Positions 1 to 6,976 are shown, counted from the first letter of the stretch. The stretch is DNA of 8,332 nt from Paracoccaceae bacterium (GCA_026982275.1 JALSHK010000482.1:1-8332), one strand, 5' to 3'. Made by a program: numbers and translations. The notes: generated by a model from the sequence alone, not told the origin.

Positions 1-146
1 GCATTGCCATGGGCTATTTGCCCCCCGGGCTGGCAGTAGCGGGGCAAAAGCTGGAGGTGAAAATGCAAGGGCGGCTATGGCCGGCCGAGGTGGTGCCAGA
101 CAGCCCCTATGATCCGAAAAACGCCAATATCCGGCAGGATGGCTGA
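1..146 (+). CDS. GcvT-family protein, C-terminal end (partial)
   Basis: This is the last 47 codons (in frame from base 3) of a gene that begins before the window and stops at TGA 144-146. The residues include MGYLPPGLAVAGQKLEV, then GRLWPAEVV and a terminal YDPKNANIR. This is the usual C-terminal beta-barrel signature of the GcvT / aminomethyltransferase fold (ALGYVPP..L...G..LEV...G, ending in YDP.N.R.R). Proteins with this tail include the glycine-cleavage T protein, dimethylglycine and sarcosine dehydrogenases and DmdA; all use tetrahydrofolate to accept or carry one-carbon units. The fragment is too short to tell which member it is. A fused N-terminal FAD oxidoreductase domain, common in Rhodobacterales, would lie outside the window. 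No clear intrinsic terminator follows the stop. Confidence 0.75.
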   Translation, partial: IAMGYLPPGLAVAGQKLEVKMQGRLWPAEVVPDSPYDPKNANIRQDG

Positions 147-266
147 CCGGACTATCTGGCATTTTCGCGCCGAGATGAAAAATTTTACAATATTTTTCTT
201 GCCTTATCGTGATTGCCCCCTGAAAATGGCGGCGCAGCTATATGCATCGGTCATGTTAAACAACTT

Positions 267-272
267 TAGGAG
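267..272 (+). promoter_or_regulatory. Ribosome binding site of the PPC-domain secreted protein
   Basis: TAGGAG lies 9 bases before the ATG at 282, separated from it by a T-rich spacer. It fixes the start that yields a clean signal peptide. The 135-bp gap 147-281 upstream contains a strikingly AT-rich block (about 177-200) in otherwise GC-rich DNA. A weak promoter-like pair lies beside it: TTGCCT at 199-204 and GAAAAT at 222-227, with 17-bp spacing. I regard that promoter as a guess only. Confidence 0.6.
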
Positions 273-281
273 TATTTTTTT

Positions 282-1523
282 ATGCTACGAGCAAAATTAG
301 GTCTGTTGGCCACAGCCAGTATTTTTCTTCCCTCTGTCGCCTTTGCGCAATTGAGCGTTTGCGGGGTTTCCCCTTCCGAGGTGCAGCCTTTTGGCGGGTT
401 TGGTGCCGATGTTTCGCTAATCTCCAATCCGGCGCAGATGCAGATTCAGCTTACCCCCGGGGTAAACACCTATCTGCAATTCGAGGTTTCCTCTCCCACC
501 GATGTGCGCCTGGAGGCCACCGATGATAGCGGTGTGGATCCGGTTATGGTGCTGCTGGATACCTCGGGCAACGAGCTGGCTTCCGATGATGATGGTGGCG
601 GGGGGCGCGCTTCGCGCATCGAGACCTCGCTTTCTGCCGGTAGCTATTGCGCGCGGGTTTATAATTTCTCGTCCAATAACGGCCCGACCACGATCCAGCT
701 TTCCCGCTGGGATATGGAGCCGATTACGGTTGGTGCCGCCGCTGGTGGCGGTGCTTCCGAGGCCTGCACGGCAGCTACGCCGGCTGCGCCTTTGGCCTTT
801 GGTCCGATCAATGCGGCTCTGGGCGGCGGTGGCGAAATCAGCTTCTCGCGTTCGGGTTCTGTAACCTATCACCGCTTCACGGTTGATTCACCCCTGGGCC
901 TGACCATCACCGCGCGCAACATCGAAGCGGATCCGGTGCTGCGGGTTTATGACAACAGCGGCAATATCGTTTATGAAAACGATGATTTTGACGGGCTGAA
1001 TGCGCAGATCGATATGCAGACCCCGCTGCAATCCGGCGATTATTGCATCGCGGTGAGTGCGCTTTCCGATGGCGACCAGCCGATCGATGTAGAGGTTCGC
1101 GCCTTTGACGAAAAAGCCTTCCTTGAAGCGCGCTATGCCAGCGGCGAGGCATCACCCCCCATTGGTGGCGATTATCCGATTGACGATATCGGCCTGATCC
1201 AGTCTGCCTTCTCGGGCGATGTTCTGGTGGGCAAGGATGCGCGCTGGATCCTGTTCGAGGTCGCCGAGCCTTCCTTGATGCTGATTCAAGGCATCGGCAA
1301 TGGCGGTGCCGATTCGCAGCTCTATCTTTATAATGATCGCGGGCAACAGCTCGGGTTTAATGATGATAGCGGCATTGGCGGCACCAATACCCGCGATAGC
1401 CAGATCGCGGCCGAGCTTTACCCTGGCCGCTATCTCGCAGCGGTATTGCTCTATAGCTACGAAGATGGCTCGCCCTCCGAGCCGGTTCGGGTATCGTTCC
1501 AGCGCTATGTGCGCGCGCAATAA
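282..1523 (+). CDS. Secreted protein with three PPC/DVUA0089-like beta domains
   Basis: A 413-residue protein of unknown function, predicted to be exported. Residues 1-22 are a Sec signal peptide: a basic MLRAK start, a hydrophobic core, and an AFA cleavage site before Gln23. The mature part holds three diverged copies of a bacterial pre-peptidase C-terminal (PPC)-like unit, at about 27-145, 162-275 and 298-410. Each copy carries the hallmark D(P/S)xLxLYDxxGxxL strand, an acidic Asp-rich turn (SDDDGGGG 101-108, NDDFDG 233-238, NDDSGIGG 360-367) and a closing (S/P)GxY strand. A Gly/Ala-rich linker (151-169) separates the first two copies. Units 1 and 2 each have two cysteines (C27/C123 and C162/C255), suggesting one disulfide per unit; unit 3 has none. 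The Asp-rich turns could bind calcium (inference). No catalytic domain is present, so it is probably a stand-alone binding or surface protein. It has a strong ribosome binding site upstream and an intrinsic terminator after it. Confidence 0.85.
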   Translation: MLRAKLGLLATASIFLPSVAFAQLSVCGVSPSEVQPFGGFGADVSLISNPAQMQIQLTPGVNTYLQFEVSSPTDVRLEATDDSGVDPVMVLLDTSGNELASDDDGGGGRASRIETSLSAGSYCARVYNFSSNNGPTTIQLSRWDMEPITVGAAAGGGASEACTAATPAAPLAFGPINAALGGGGEISFSRSGSVTYHRFTVDSPLGLTITARNIEADPVLRVYDNSGNIVYENDDFDGLNAQIDMQTPLQSGDYCIAVSALSDGDQPIDVEVRAFDEKAFLEARYASGEASPPIGGDYPIDDIGLIQSAFSGDVLVGKDARWILFEVAEPSLMLIQGIGNGGADSQLYLYNDRGQQLGFNDDSGIGGTNTRDSQIAAELYPGRYLAAVLLYSYEDGSPSEPVRVSFQRYVRAQ

Positions 1524-1542
1524 GCGATAAGCCGGATAATTG

Positions 1543-1572
1543 AAAAGGCTCGCCGGATGGCGGGCCTTTTTT
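1543..1572 (+). terminator. Intrinsic terminator of the PPC-domain gene
   Basis: A 12-bp stem (1543-1554 with 1559-1570) is complementary except for one T-G wobble pair. It is closed by a GGAT tetraloop and ends in a run of six T (1567-1572). It begins 19 bp after the stop codon of the secreted-protein gene. The A-rich left arm mirrors the T tract, so it could also work in the opposite direction, although no - strand gene enters it from the right. Confidence 0.9.
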
Positions 1573-1587
1573 GTGCAACCGTTTTTT

Positions 1588-1591
1588 GGAG
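1588..1591 (+). promoter_or_regulatory. Ribosome binding site that sets the HAD start
   Basis: GGAG lies 6 bases before ATG 1598. An upstream in-frame TTG at 1571 would start inside the terminator T tract and add nine non-family residues, so the ATG is preferred. Confidence 0.65.
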
Positions 1592-1597
1592 CCAAAG

Positions 1598-2392
1598 ATG
1601 CAGCCGATTTCCCGCTTTCCGGCCAATATAGCCGCCAATATCACCTGTGTATTCACCGATATTGACGACACAATCACCACCGATGGCCGTTTGCCTGCCA
1701 AGGCTTATGCTGCGCTGGAAGCGTTATCGGAGGCCGGTATTCAGGTGGCCCCGATCACCGGTCGTCCGGCGGGCTGGTGCGATATGATCGCGCGGATGTG
1801 GCCGGTGGCCGGGGTGGTTGGCGAAAACGGAGCCTTCTATTTTGCCTATGATGCTCCAGACCGGAAAATGCGGCGGGTCTATCACGCCGGCGAGCAGCTG
1901 CGGCAGCAAAACCGGCAAAAGCTGGCGGTGATCAAGGCGCGCATTCTGGAGGAGGTGAAGGGCAGCGCGGTATCGGCGGATCAGGCCTATCGCGAAGCCG
2001 ATCTGGCGATTGATTTTTGCGAAGATGTGCCGGCGCTGGGCCAGCAGGATATCGCCCGCATACAGGCCATTTTTGAAGAAGAAGGCGCGGTGGCCAAGGT
2101 GTCTTCGATCCATGTAAATGGCTGGTTTGGCGATTATGACAAGCTTTCGATGACAAGGCGTTTTGCCAGGGACCGGCTGGGGCTGGATATGGATCTTGAG
2201 CGGGAAAAGATCGTGTTTTGCGGTGATAGTCCCAATGACAGCCCGATGTTCGCCTTTTTTCCCTATGCTTGCGGCGTGGCCAATGTGCGGGATTTTGCCG
2301 GACAAATGCAGGCGAATCCGGCCTTTATCGCCCCGTCCCTTGGGGGGGACGGGTTTGTGGAAATTGCAGAAATGCTGCTGCGGGCGCGCTAG
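1598..2392 (+). CDS. HAD-IIB family hydrolase (putative sugar/organic phosphatase)
   Basis: A 264-residue cytosolic HAD-superfamily protein with all four catalytic motifs. Motif I is FTDIDDTIT (nucleophile Asp21, acid/base Asp23). Motif II is ITGR with Thr54. Motif III is probably Lys182 (DKLS). Motif IV is GDSPND (209-214), giving the Mg2+-binding acids Asp210 and Asp214. The roughly 110-residue insert between motifs II and III fits a C2-type cap, placing it in subfamily IIB with trehalose-6-phosphate, sucrose-6-phosphate and mannosyl-3-phosphoglycerate phosphatases and Cof-type enzymes. Near-invariant family-like stretches include GRPAGWCDMIARMWP and VVGENGAFYF. The expected reaction is hydrolysis of a small phosphorylated metabolite; the substrate cannot be read from the sequence. 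It lies just behind a terminator and ends tail-to-tail with purH, the stop codons overlapping in CTAG, so it is probably a single-gene unit. Confidence 0.85.
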   Translation: MQPISRFPANIAANITCVFTDIDDTITTDGRLPAKAYAALEALSEAGIQVAPITGRPAGWCDMIARMWPVAGVVGENGAFYFAYDAPDRKMRRVYHAGEQLRQQNRQKLAVIKARILEEVKGSAVSADQAYREADLAIDFCEDVPALGQQDIARIQAIFEEEGAVAKVSSIHVNGWFGDYDKLSMTRRFARDRLGLDMDLEREKIVFCGDSPNDSPMFAFFPYACGVANVRDFAGQMQANPAFIAPSLGGDGFVEIAEMLLRAR

Positions 2393-3981
2393 TGCCGGAA
2401 ATGGCGCATGCCGGTAAATACCATCGCCAGCCCCGCTTCATCGGCGGCATCGATCACCTCTTGATCCCGCATGGAGCCGCCGGGCTGGATCACCGCCGTC
2501 GCCCCTGCTTCAGCCGCGGTAATCAGCCCGTCAGCAAAGGGGAAAAACGCGTCTGACGCCACTACGGAACCAATGGTCGGCACCTCCGACAGCCCCAGCA
2601 CCCCGGCCATATCGCGGGCCTTGCTGGCGGCGATGCGGGTGCTGTCCACGCGGCTCATCTGCCCCGCGCCAATGCCCACCGTTGCGCCATTTTTCACATA
2701 GACAATGGCGTTTGATTTCACATGCTTCGCCACCTTCCATGCGAATAGCAGATCCGCCATTTCCGCATCGGACGGCGCGCGCTTGGTCACCACCTTCAGA
2801 TCTGCCAGCGACACCGAGCCATTATCCCGATCCTGCACCAGCCAGCCGCCTGATACCTTGCGCCAGCTTTGCGCCGGCTCGGAAATATCGGGTAATCCGC
2901 CAGTGATCAGCAAGCGCAGGTTTTTCTTCTTGGCAAATATCTCGCGCGCGGCATCGGAAACCCCGGGCGCGATCACCACCTCGGTGAAGATCTTGGTAAT
3001 CTCCTCGGCGGTATCGGCTTCAAGGCGTTGATTAAGCGCGATAATTCCTCCAAATGGCGAGACGTTATCGCAGTTGAACGCATGTTGGTAGGCCTCGGTC
3101 ATAGAGCCGCCGCGCGCCACGCCGCAGGGGTTGGCGTGTTTGATAATGGCGCAGGCAGGGCCATCGGCGGGGTCGAATTCCGCCACCAGCTCGATCGCGG
3201 CATCTGTGTCGTTGATGTTGTTATACGAGAGCGCCTTGCCCTGAAGCTGCTGGGCGGTGGCCACGCCGGGGCGGTCCGTTCCATCGGTATAGAATGCCGC
3301 CGCCTGATGCGGGTTTTCGCCATAGCGCAGGCTTTGCGCCAGGCTGCCCGCCACAGCACGGCGGCGCGGTGTGGCCACCCCGATCGCTTCGGCCATCCAT
3401 GTGGAAACCGCCGCATCATAGGCGGCGGTGCGGGCATAGGCGATCTGGGCGCGCTTTTTGCGGAATTTGGCGCAGGTGGCGCCTTCGTGCTGGTCCATAT
3501 CGCCCAGCAGCACGCTATAATCCTCCACATCGACAATCGTCGTCACGAAGCCGTGGTTTTTCGCGGCGGCGCGGATCATGGCGGGGCCGCCAATATCGAT
3601 ATTCTCGATGCAGGTATCATAATCCGCCCCCGCTGCCACGGTGGCCTCAAACGGGTAAAGATTTACCACCAGCAGATCAATCGCGCCGATGCCATGGGTT
3701 TCCATCGCCGCCACATGATCGGCATTGTCGCGCAGCGCCAGTAAGCCACCATGCACCATCGGATGCAGGGTTTTTACCCGCCCGTCCATCATCTCGGGGA
3801 AATTCGTGATCTCGGACACATCTTTCACCGGCAATCCGGCCTCGCGCAGGGCCTTGGCGGTGCCGCCGGTGGAGAGCAGCTCGACACCGCGATCATGCAG
3901 CGATTGCGCCAGCTCGATCAGCCCGCTCTTGTCAGAGACAGAGAGCAGAGCGCGGCGAATAGGGAGGTTTTGGGAGGGCAT
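2389..3981 (-). CDS. purH: Bifunctional AICAR formyltransferase / IMP cyclohydrolase PurH
   Basis: A full-length 530-residue PurH (the family is usually about 520-535), which catalyses the final two steps of de novo purine synthesis. AICAR is formylated with 10-formyl-tetrahydrofolate, then FAICAR is cyclised to IMP. The N-terminal MGS-like cyclohydrolase domain (about 8-150) shows LLSVSDKSG, LLSTGGTA, MMDGRVKTLHP, NLYPF and NIDIGGPAMIRAAAKN. The C-terminal transformylase domain (about 200-530) shows RYGENPHQ (219-226), IIKHANPCG with the catalytic Lys281-His282 pair, SPFGGIIALN, AWKVAKHVKSNAIV and the terminal SDAFFPFADG and QPGGSMRD motifs. The start is supported by AAGGA 7 bases upstream. 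It is the last gene of the apparent rsmB / heparinase-like / purH operon, 31 bp after the preceding stop, and converges on the HAD gene. Confidence 0.98.
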   Translation of the reverse strand: MPSQNLPIRRALLSVSDKSGLIELAQSLHDRGVELLSTGGTAKALREAGLPVKDVSEITNFPEMMDGRVKTLHPMVHGGLLALRDNADHVAAMETHGIGAIDLLVVNLYPFEATVAAGADYDTCIENIDIGGPAMIRAAAKNHGFVTTIVDVEDYSVLLGDMDQHEGATCAKFRKKRAQIAYARTAAYDAAVSTWMAEAIGVATPRRRAVAGSLAQSLRYGENPHQAAAFYTDGTDRPGVATAQQLQGKALSYNNINDTDAAIELVAEFDPADGPACAIIKHANPCGVARGGSMTEAYQHAFNCDNVSPFGGIIALNQRLEADTAEEITKIFTEVVIAPGVSDAAREIFAKKKNLRLLITGGLPDISEPAQSWRKVSGGWLVQDRDNGSVSLADLKVVTKRAPSDAEMADLLFAWKVAKHVKSNAIVYVKNGATVGIGAGQMSRVDSTRIAASKARDMAGVLGLSEVPTIGSVVASDAFFPFADGLITAAEAGATAVIQPGGSMRDQEVIDAADEAGLAMVFTGMRHFRH

Positions 3982-3988
3982 TTACTTT

Positions 3989-4004
3989 TCCTTGATAGGA
4001 GGTG
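3989..4004 (-). promoter_or_regulatory. purH ribosome binding site with overlapping anti-SD-like element
   Basis: Read on the - strand, CACCTCCT (4004-3997) is followed by ATCA and then AAGGA (3993-3989), with the purH ATG 7 bases further on. AAGGA is the likely Shine-Dalgarno sequence. The TCCT part of the octamer can pair with its AGGA across a 4-base loop, forming a small hairpin that would cover the site. The octamer matches the 3' end of 16S rRNA (the anti-SD). The RBS call is solid; a regulatory role for the hairpin is inference, since 4 bp is weak. Confidence 0.5.
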
Positions 4005-4012
4005 GAAATGGG

Positions 4013-5617
4013 CTAGGCCTTGGTAAAGCTCCAGCGAATGGCGCCTACATAGTCCAGCGTGCGCCCTATCACAACGATTTGTTTGGTCGCATGCGGCGCG
4101 ATATGGCTTTGATCCAGATAGATCGAATCTTCAAGGCAGGTCAGCCCGCCCTCCTGCCGGAAAATCCAGCGGGTCTCGTTGGGGAGGATCAGCTGCAGGC
4201 TATGCTCCTGCTTTTCCACGGTCAGATCGGGATGCAGGTGAAAATGCAGCATGAAGGTTTTGCCGCGCAGCGGGCGCATGAGTTGATCGGATGGATGGCT
4301 GGCGGGCGGGGGCGGCGAGGCCGGAGAAAGCCTGTCTTCGCCGCTGAATTGACGGCCATTGGCTCCGATCAGCAGGCGGCGCTCGTGTTGCAGCCCGTGG
4401 CTTTGCGCAAAACCGGCAGAGATCACCGAGAGCCAGACACTGTTCTGGTCTTGCGCCCGCTTCACAACCGGCGACAGGGCCGCCGGGCCTTGGCCCTCGA
4501 CGGTGAGGGCATTATGGGCTGCCGCATGGGCACAGGCCTTGGCCCAGCGCGGCGAAAGGTCTGGTGCGGGGCCGGCATTTACCAGCATTTGCTGCTGCCC
4601 GATCGCCAGCTCAAAGCCCAGCAGGCTGCAATGGGCATTAGCAGATTGTGCTGGCGCGGCGGCATCCATGATCACCACAAGCCGCCCCGCCGAGAGCCGC
4701 TCATAGCCCATAAACCGCGCCAGCGGCTGGGTGCTGCGAATGCCGGAATCCGCCAGCGCCTGATCCAGCTGCCCCTCGGCCCCCAGGCTGCCGCCGTGAA
4801 ATCGCGCCAGCTCCCCGTGGCCAAAGCGCAGCGCCCGCAGGCCCGGCGCAATGCGCTCCATGGCGCTGGTGATTGCAGGGTCTGCTGCCCGCCCCGTGGC
4901 CTCCAGCAGCTTGGAAAGCCATGTCAGCAGGGTGAAAATTCCGGCAAGCTCCCCGGGGTTGCGCGAGGGAATGGACCCGTCTGCGTCGATCCAGACATGG
5001 CATTCGCCCGCCAGCCCCTTCAGCGCCGGGCGCAGGGCATATTCGCAGCCCTCAAGGCTGAGCCCGGCATAAACCATGCCGGTAAGCGCCTGGAATTTCT
5101 CCAGCCCTTGCGGGGTGGCTTTCCAGTTATTGGAGAGGAAATTCACCTGCCGTCCGAGGCTTTTGAATACCGCGGTGGATTGTTTTGGCGATAGCCCTTT
5201 GAGCAAAAACATAGCGTGCGAACACCAGTTTATCACCCGCCGCCCTGCCAGCGCCGGATGCCAGCCAAGGCCGGTGCCTTGGCCAAAGGCGTCGATCCAT
5301 TCCAGCATCCATGCCTGCGCCTGCTTGCGCGCCGCGCCGCCGCCCACCGCCGCCAGATCATCCAGCCATGAAAAGCTGTGTAAATCCTGCAAGAACCGGT
5401 CATTGGGCGGTTGCAGGCTCCAGAGCGAACCATTGGCGGCGTCGAGCTTCTCGCCCCCGATGATGAATTGCCCGGCCAATAGCTGTTCGCCACGCTGAAA
5501 AGAGCCAATGGCGCGCGGCTCGGGATGGCACAAAAAGCTGCGCGGGGCGGGGCGCAGGCTGCTCAGGCTGGCAAAGCGCCAGTTCTGTTTTTTCTTTGAA
5601 GGTTCGAGTGCTGGCAT
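4013..5617 (-). CDS. Heparinase II/III family protein
   Basis: A 534-residue protein with the two-part layout of heparinase II/III-like polysaccharide lyases: an N-terminal alpha/alpha toroid (about 30-290) and a C-terminal beta-sandwich domain (about 305-530, PF07940-type). Family-like landmarks are HPEPRAIGSFQRG (31-43), NWCSHAMFLLKG (130-141), DGSIPSRNP (213-221), ERLSAGRLVVIMDA (306-319), AHNALTV (367-373), HERRLLI, SGEDRL (425-430), HFHLHPDLTV (458-467), WIFRQEGG and TKQIVV. No signal peptide is visible, unlike secreted lyases, so it probably acts in the cytosol or is not a degradative enzyme. The substrate is unknown. At 216 it has Ile where I remember His (DGGH.SRNP) in related alphaproteobacterial proteins, which might affect catalysis. 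The start is the first ATG after an in-frame TGA immediately upstream; no Shine-Dalgarno is visible. It sits between rsmB and purH, apparently co-transcribed. Confidence 0.87.
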   Translation of the reverse strand: MPALEPSKKKQNWRFASLSSLRPAPRSFLCHPEPRAIGSFQRGEQLLAGQFIIGGEKLDAANGSLWSLQPPNDRFLQDLHSFSWLDDLAAVGGGAARKQAQAWMLEWIDAFGQGTGLGWHPALAGRRVINWCSHAMFLLKGLSPKQSTAVFKSLGRQVNFLSNNWKATPQGLEKFQALTGMVYAGLSLEGCEYALRPALKGLAGECHVWIDADGSIPSRNPGELAGIFTLLTWLSKLLEATGRAADPAITSAMERIAPGLRALRFGHGELARFHGGSLGAEGQLDQALADSGIRSTQPLARFMGYERLSAGRLVVIMDAAAPAQSANAHCSLLGFELAIGQQQMLVNAGPAPDLSPRWAKACAHAAAHNALTVEGQGPAALSPVVKRAQDQNSVWLSVISAGFAQSHGLQHERRLLIGANGRQFSGEDRLSPASPPPPASHPSDQLMRPLRGKTFMLHFHLHPDLTVEKQEHSLQLILPNETRWIFRQEGGLTCLEDSIYLDQSHIAPHATKQIVVIGRTLDYVGAIRWSFTKA

Positions 5618-5621
5618 TCAG

Positions 5622-5667
5622 GGATTCACAAAAAAGCGCCGTAAGGCTTTTGTTTAATCGTGAATCC
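5622..5667 (-). repeat. Nested inverted repeat in the rsmB-heparinase gap
   Basis: The arms GGATTCAC (5622-5629) and GTGAATCC (5660-5667) are a perfect 8-bp inverted repeat. Inside it, AAAAGC (5632-5637) and GCTTTT (5646-5651) form a second pair around an 8-base loop that can itself fold as GCC-GTAA-GGC. Read on the - strand, the inner hairpin ends in six T (5635-5630), so it may act as a weak intrinsic terminator after rsmB. The outer pair would then fold the leader of the heparinase-like gene to within 4 bases of its ATG. Each arm also contains one GANTC site, the target of the alphaproteobacterial CcrM methylase. Confidence 0.65.
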
Positions 5668-5675
5668 GGCAAATG

Positions 5676-6965
5676 TCACGCGGGTTTCTTGCGAATTCTG
5701 GCGATGTAAAACCCGTCCATACCGCCGCGCCCTGCCCAGTAATCCGGCCTTAGGCGCAGCCCGCCTTTTGCATCTAGCCAGCTTGGCTCAATGCCTGTGG
5801 CGGTGGCGGGAAGCTGCTCCAGATCGGGGCGATTGGCCAAAAGCGCTTCGATCTGGTTTTCGCCTTCTTCAGGGAATAGAGAGCAGGTGCAATAGACCAG
5901 ATCACCCCCGGGCTTGAGCCAGCCAAGGGCCTGGACCAGCATATCCTTTTGCAGGTTCAGCAGGGTATTGAGCTGCATATTTTCCTTGGCATAAGGCAGA
6001 TCGGGATGGCGGCGAATGGTGCCGGTGGCCGAGCAGGGCGCATCCAGCAGAATGGCATCAAAGGCTTTGGCGGGCGCATATTCCAGCACATCCTTCACCA
6101 CGATATGGGCCTTCAGCTCCATACGGGAAAGGTTTTCGCGCAGCCGCTCCATGCGGTGAGGCGAGATATCCAGCGCGGTTACCTCCCCACCGGCGGCGGC
6201 GAGCTGGAGGGTTTTGCCGCCGGGTGCGGCGCAAAGGTCCAGCACGGTTTTGCCGCTCAGATCACCCAGCAGCGTGGCGGGGATGGCGGCGGCGGCGTCC
6301 TGCACCCACCATGCGCCCTCGTCAAAGCCCGGCATGGCCGAAACCTGCCCCCATTTTTGCAATCGCAAGCTGCCGGTGGGCAAAAGCTCGGCCTCCAGCG
6401 CTTCGCGCAGGGCTTCGACCTCGACTGAAGGATGCAGCGAAATATCCAGCGGCGCGCCGGCTTCATGCGCTTTTTCAAAGCCAGATACCGCTTTGGCCCC
6501 ATAGATGGTTGTCCAGGGTTTCGAGAGGTATTCGGGCAGGGGGGTGGGATCCAGATCGGGCCATATGGCCGGTCCGTGTTCGGAAATGCGCCGCGCTACG
6601 GCATTTGTCAGCCCTGCCAGCCGCTCGGTCTGGCGGTTGCTTTTCACCATGCGCACGGCGGCATCCACTGCGGCATGGGGGGCAATGCCATCTACCAGCA
6701 ATTCGCAGGCGGCAAGGCGCAGGGCGTTTCGCACAAGGGCGGGCGGCTCTTTTTGCAAAAACTGGTCCAGCACGGTATCGATCCGGCCCAGATGGCGCAG
6801 GGTATCGGCGGCGAGGCTTTGGGCGCGCGCCTTGCCTTGGGGCGGCAGGCCGGATAGCGGGCCACGGCTGGCTTGCACCTGATCCGAGAGCAAACGTCCC
6901 TCCTCAAGCACAGCATTAAGCAACGCAGCGGCCGCGAGGCGCGGCGCCAATCCGGGAACAGCCAT
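5676..6965 (-). CDS. rsmB: 16S rRNA (cytosine-5-)-methyltransferase, RsmB/NOP family
   Basis: A 429-residue RsmB (Sun/Fmu) protein. It transfers a methyl group from S-adenosylmethionine to C5 of a cytosine in 16S rRNA (C967 in Escherichia coli). An all-helical NusB-like RNA-binding domain occupies about 1-135. The Rossmann-fold methyltransferase domain (about 195-427) carries SAM motif I, LDLCAAPGGKT (242-252), and the acidic strand end ALDISPHRM. It has both cysteines of m5C enzymes: Cys311 in DAPCSATG and the expected nucleophile Cys361 in CTCS. The length matches the family and all core motifs are intact. The start is supported by AGGAGA 5 bases before the ATG. It is the first gene of the - strand operon with the heparinase-like gene and purH, and is divergent from the hybrid kinase. 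Confidence 0.95.
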   Translation of the reverse strand: MAVPGLAPRLAAAALLNAVLEEGRLLSDQVQASRGPLSGLPPQGKARAQSLAADTLRHLGRIDTVLDQFLQKEPPALVRNALRLAACELLVDGIAPHAAVDAAVRMVKSNRQTERLAGLTNAVARRISEHGPAIWPDLDPTPLPEYLSKPWTTIYGAKAVSGFEKAHEAGAPLDISLHPSVEVEALREALEAELLPTGSLRLQKWGQVSAMPGFDEGAWWVQDAAAAIPATLLGDLSGKTVLDLCAAPGGKTLQLAAAGGEVTALDISPHRMERLRENLSRMELKAHIVVKDVLEYAPAKAFDAILLDAPCSATGTIRRHPDLPYAKENMQLNTLLNLQKDMLVQALGWLKPGGDLVYCTCSLFPEEGENQIEALLANRPDLEQLPATATGIEPSWLDAKGGLRLRPDYWAGRGGMDGFYIARIRKKPA

Positions 6966-6970
6966 ATAAT

Positions 6971-6976
6971 TCTCCT
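6971..6976 (-). promoter_or_regulatory. Ribosome binding site of rsmB
   Basis: On the - strand AGGAGA (6976-6971) lies 5 bases before the rsmB ATG (6965-6963). It decides the start. The operon promoter should lie in the divergent spacer 6977-7112, but I could not recognise convincing -35/-10 boxes there. Confidence 0.7.

Noticed and set aside
256..269. CtrA-like TTAA half-sites before the secreted-protein gene
   Set aside because: The spacing is not TTAA-N7-TTAA and the second half-site is imperfect.
109..300. A 63-codon open frame spanning the gap before the secreted protein
   Set aside because: It overlaps the GcvT-like tail and the secreted-protein start, has no ribosome binding site, and its product resembles no family I know.
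1571..1597. An upstream TTG start for the HAD protein
   Set aside because: It lies in the terminator T tract and adds residues not typical of the family; ATG 1598 has GGAG at proper spacing.
3028..3744. A 238-codon open frame antisense to purH
   Set aside because: Composition typical of a shadow frame (many His, Arg, Gly, Ile), no motifs, and the opposite strand encodes an intact PurH.
4008..4015. A perfect + strand Shine-Dalgarno followed by ATG GGC TAG
   Set aside because: The resulting ORF has two codons; the sequence is better read on the other strand as the purH leader.
3725..5194. A 489-codon open frame on the + strand, antisense to purH and the heparinase-like gene
   Set aside because: It spans the junction of two well-recognised - strand genes, has a low-complexity Arg/Pro/Ala-rich product with no family features, and arises from the GC3 bias of the opposite strand.
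5949..6857. Several + strand open frames antisense to rsmB
   Set aside because: All overlap a complete RsmB with intact catalytic motifs; none has a recognisable domain or a convincing ribosome binding site.
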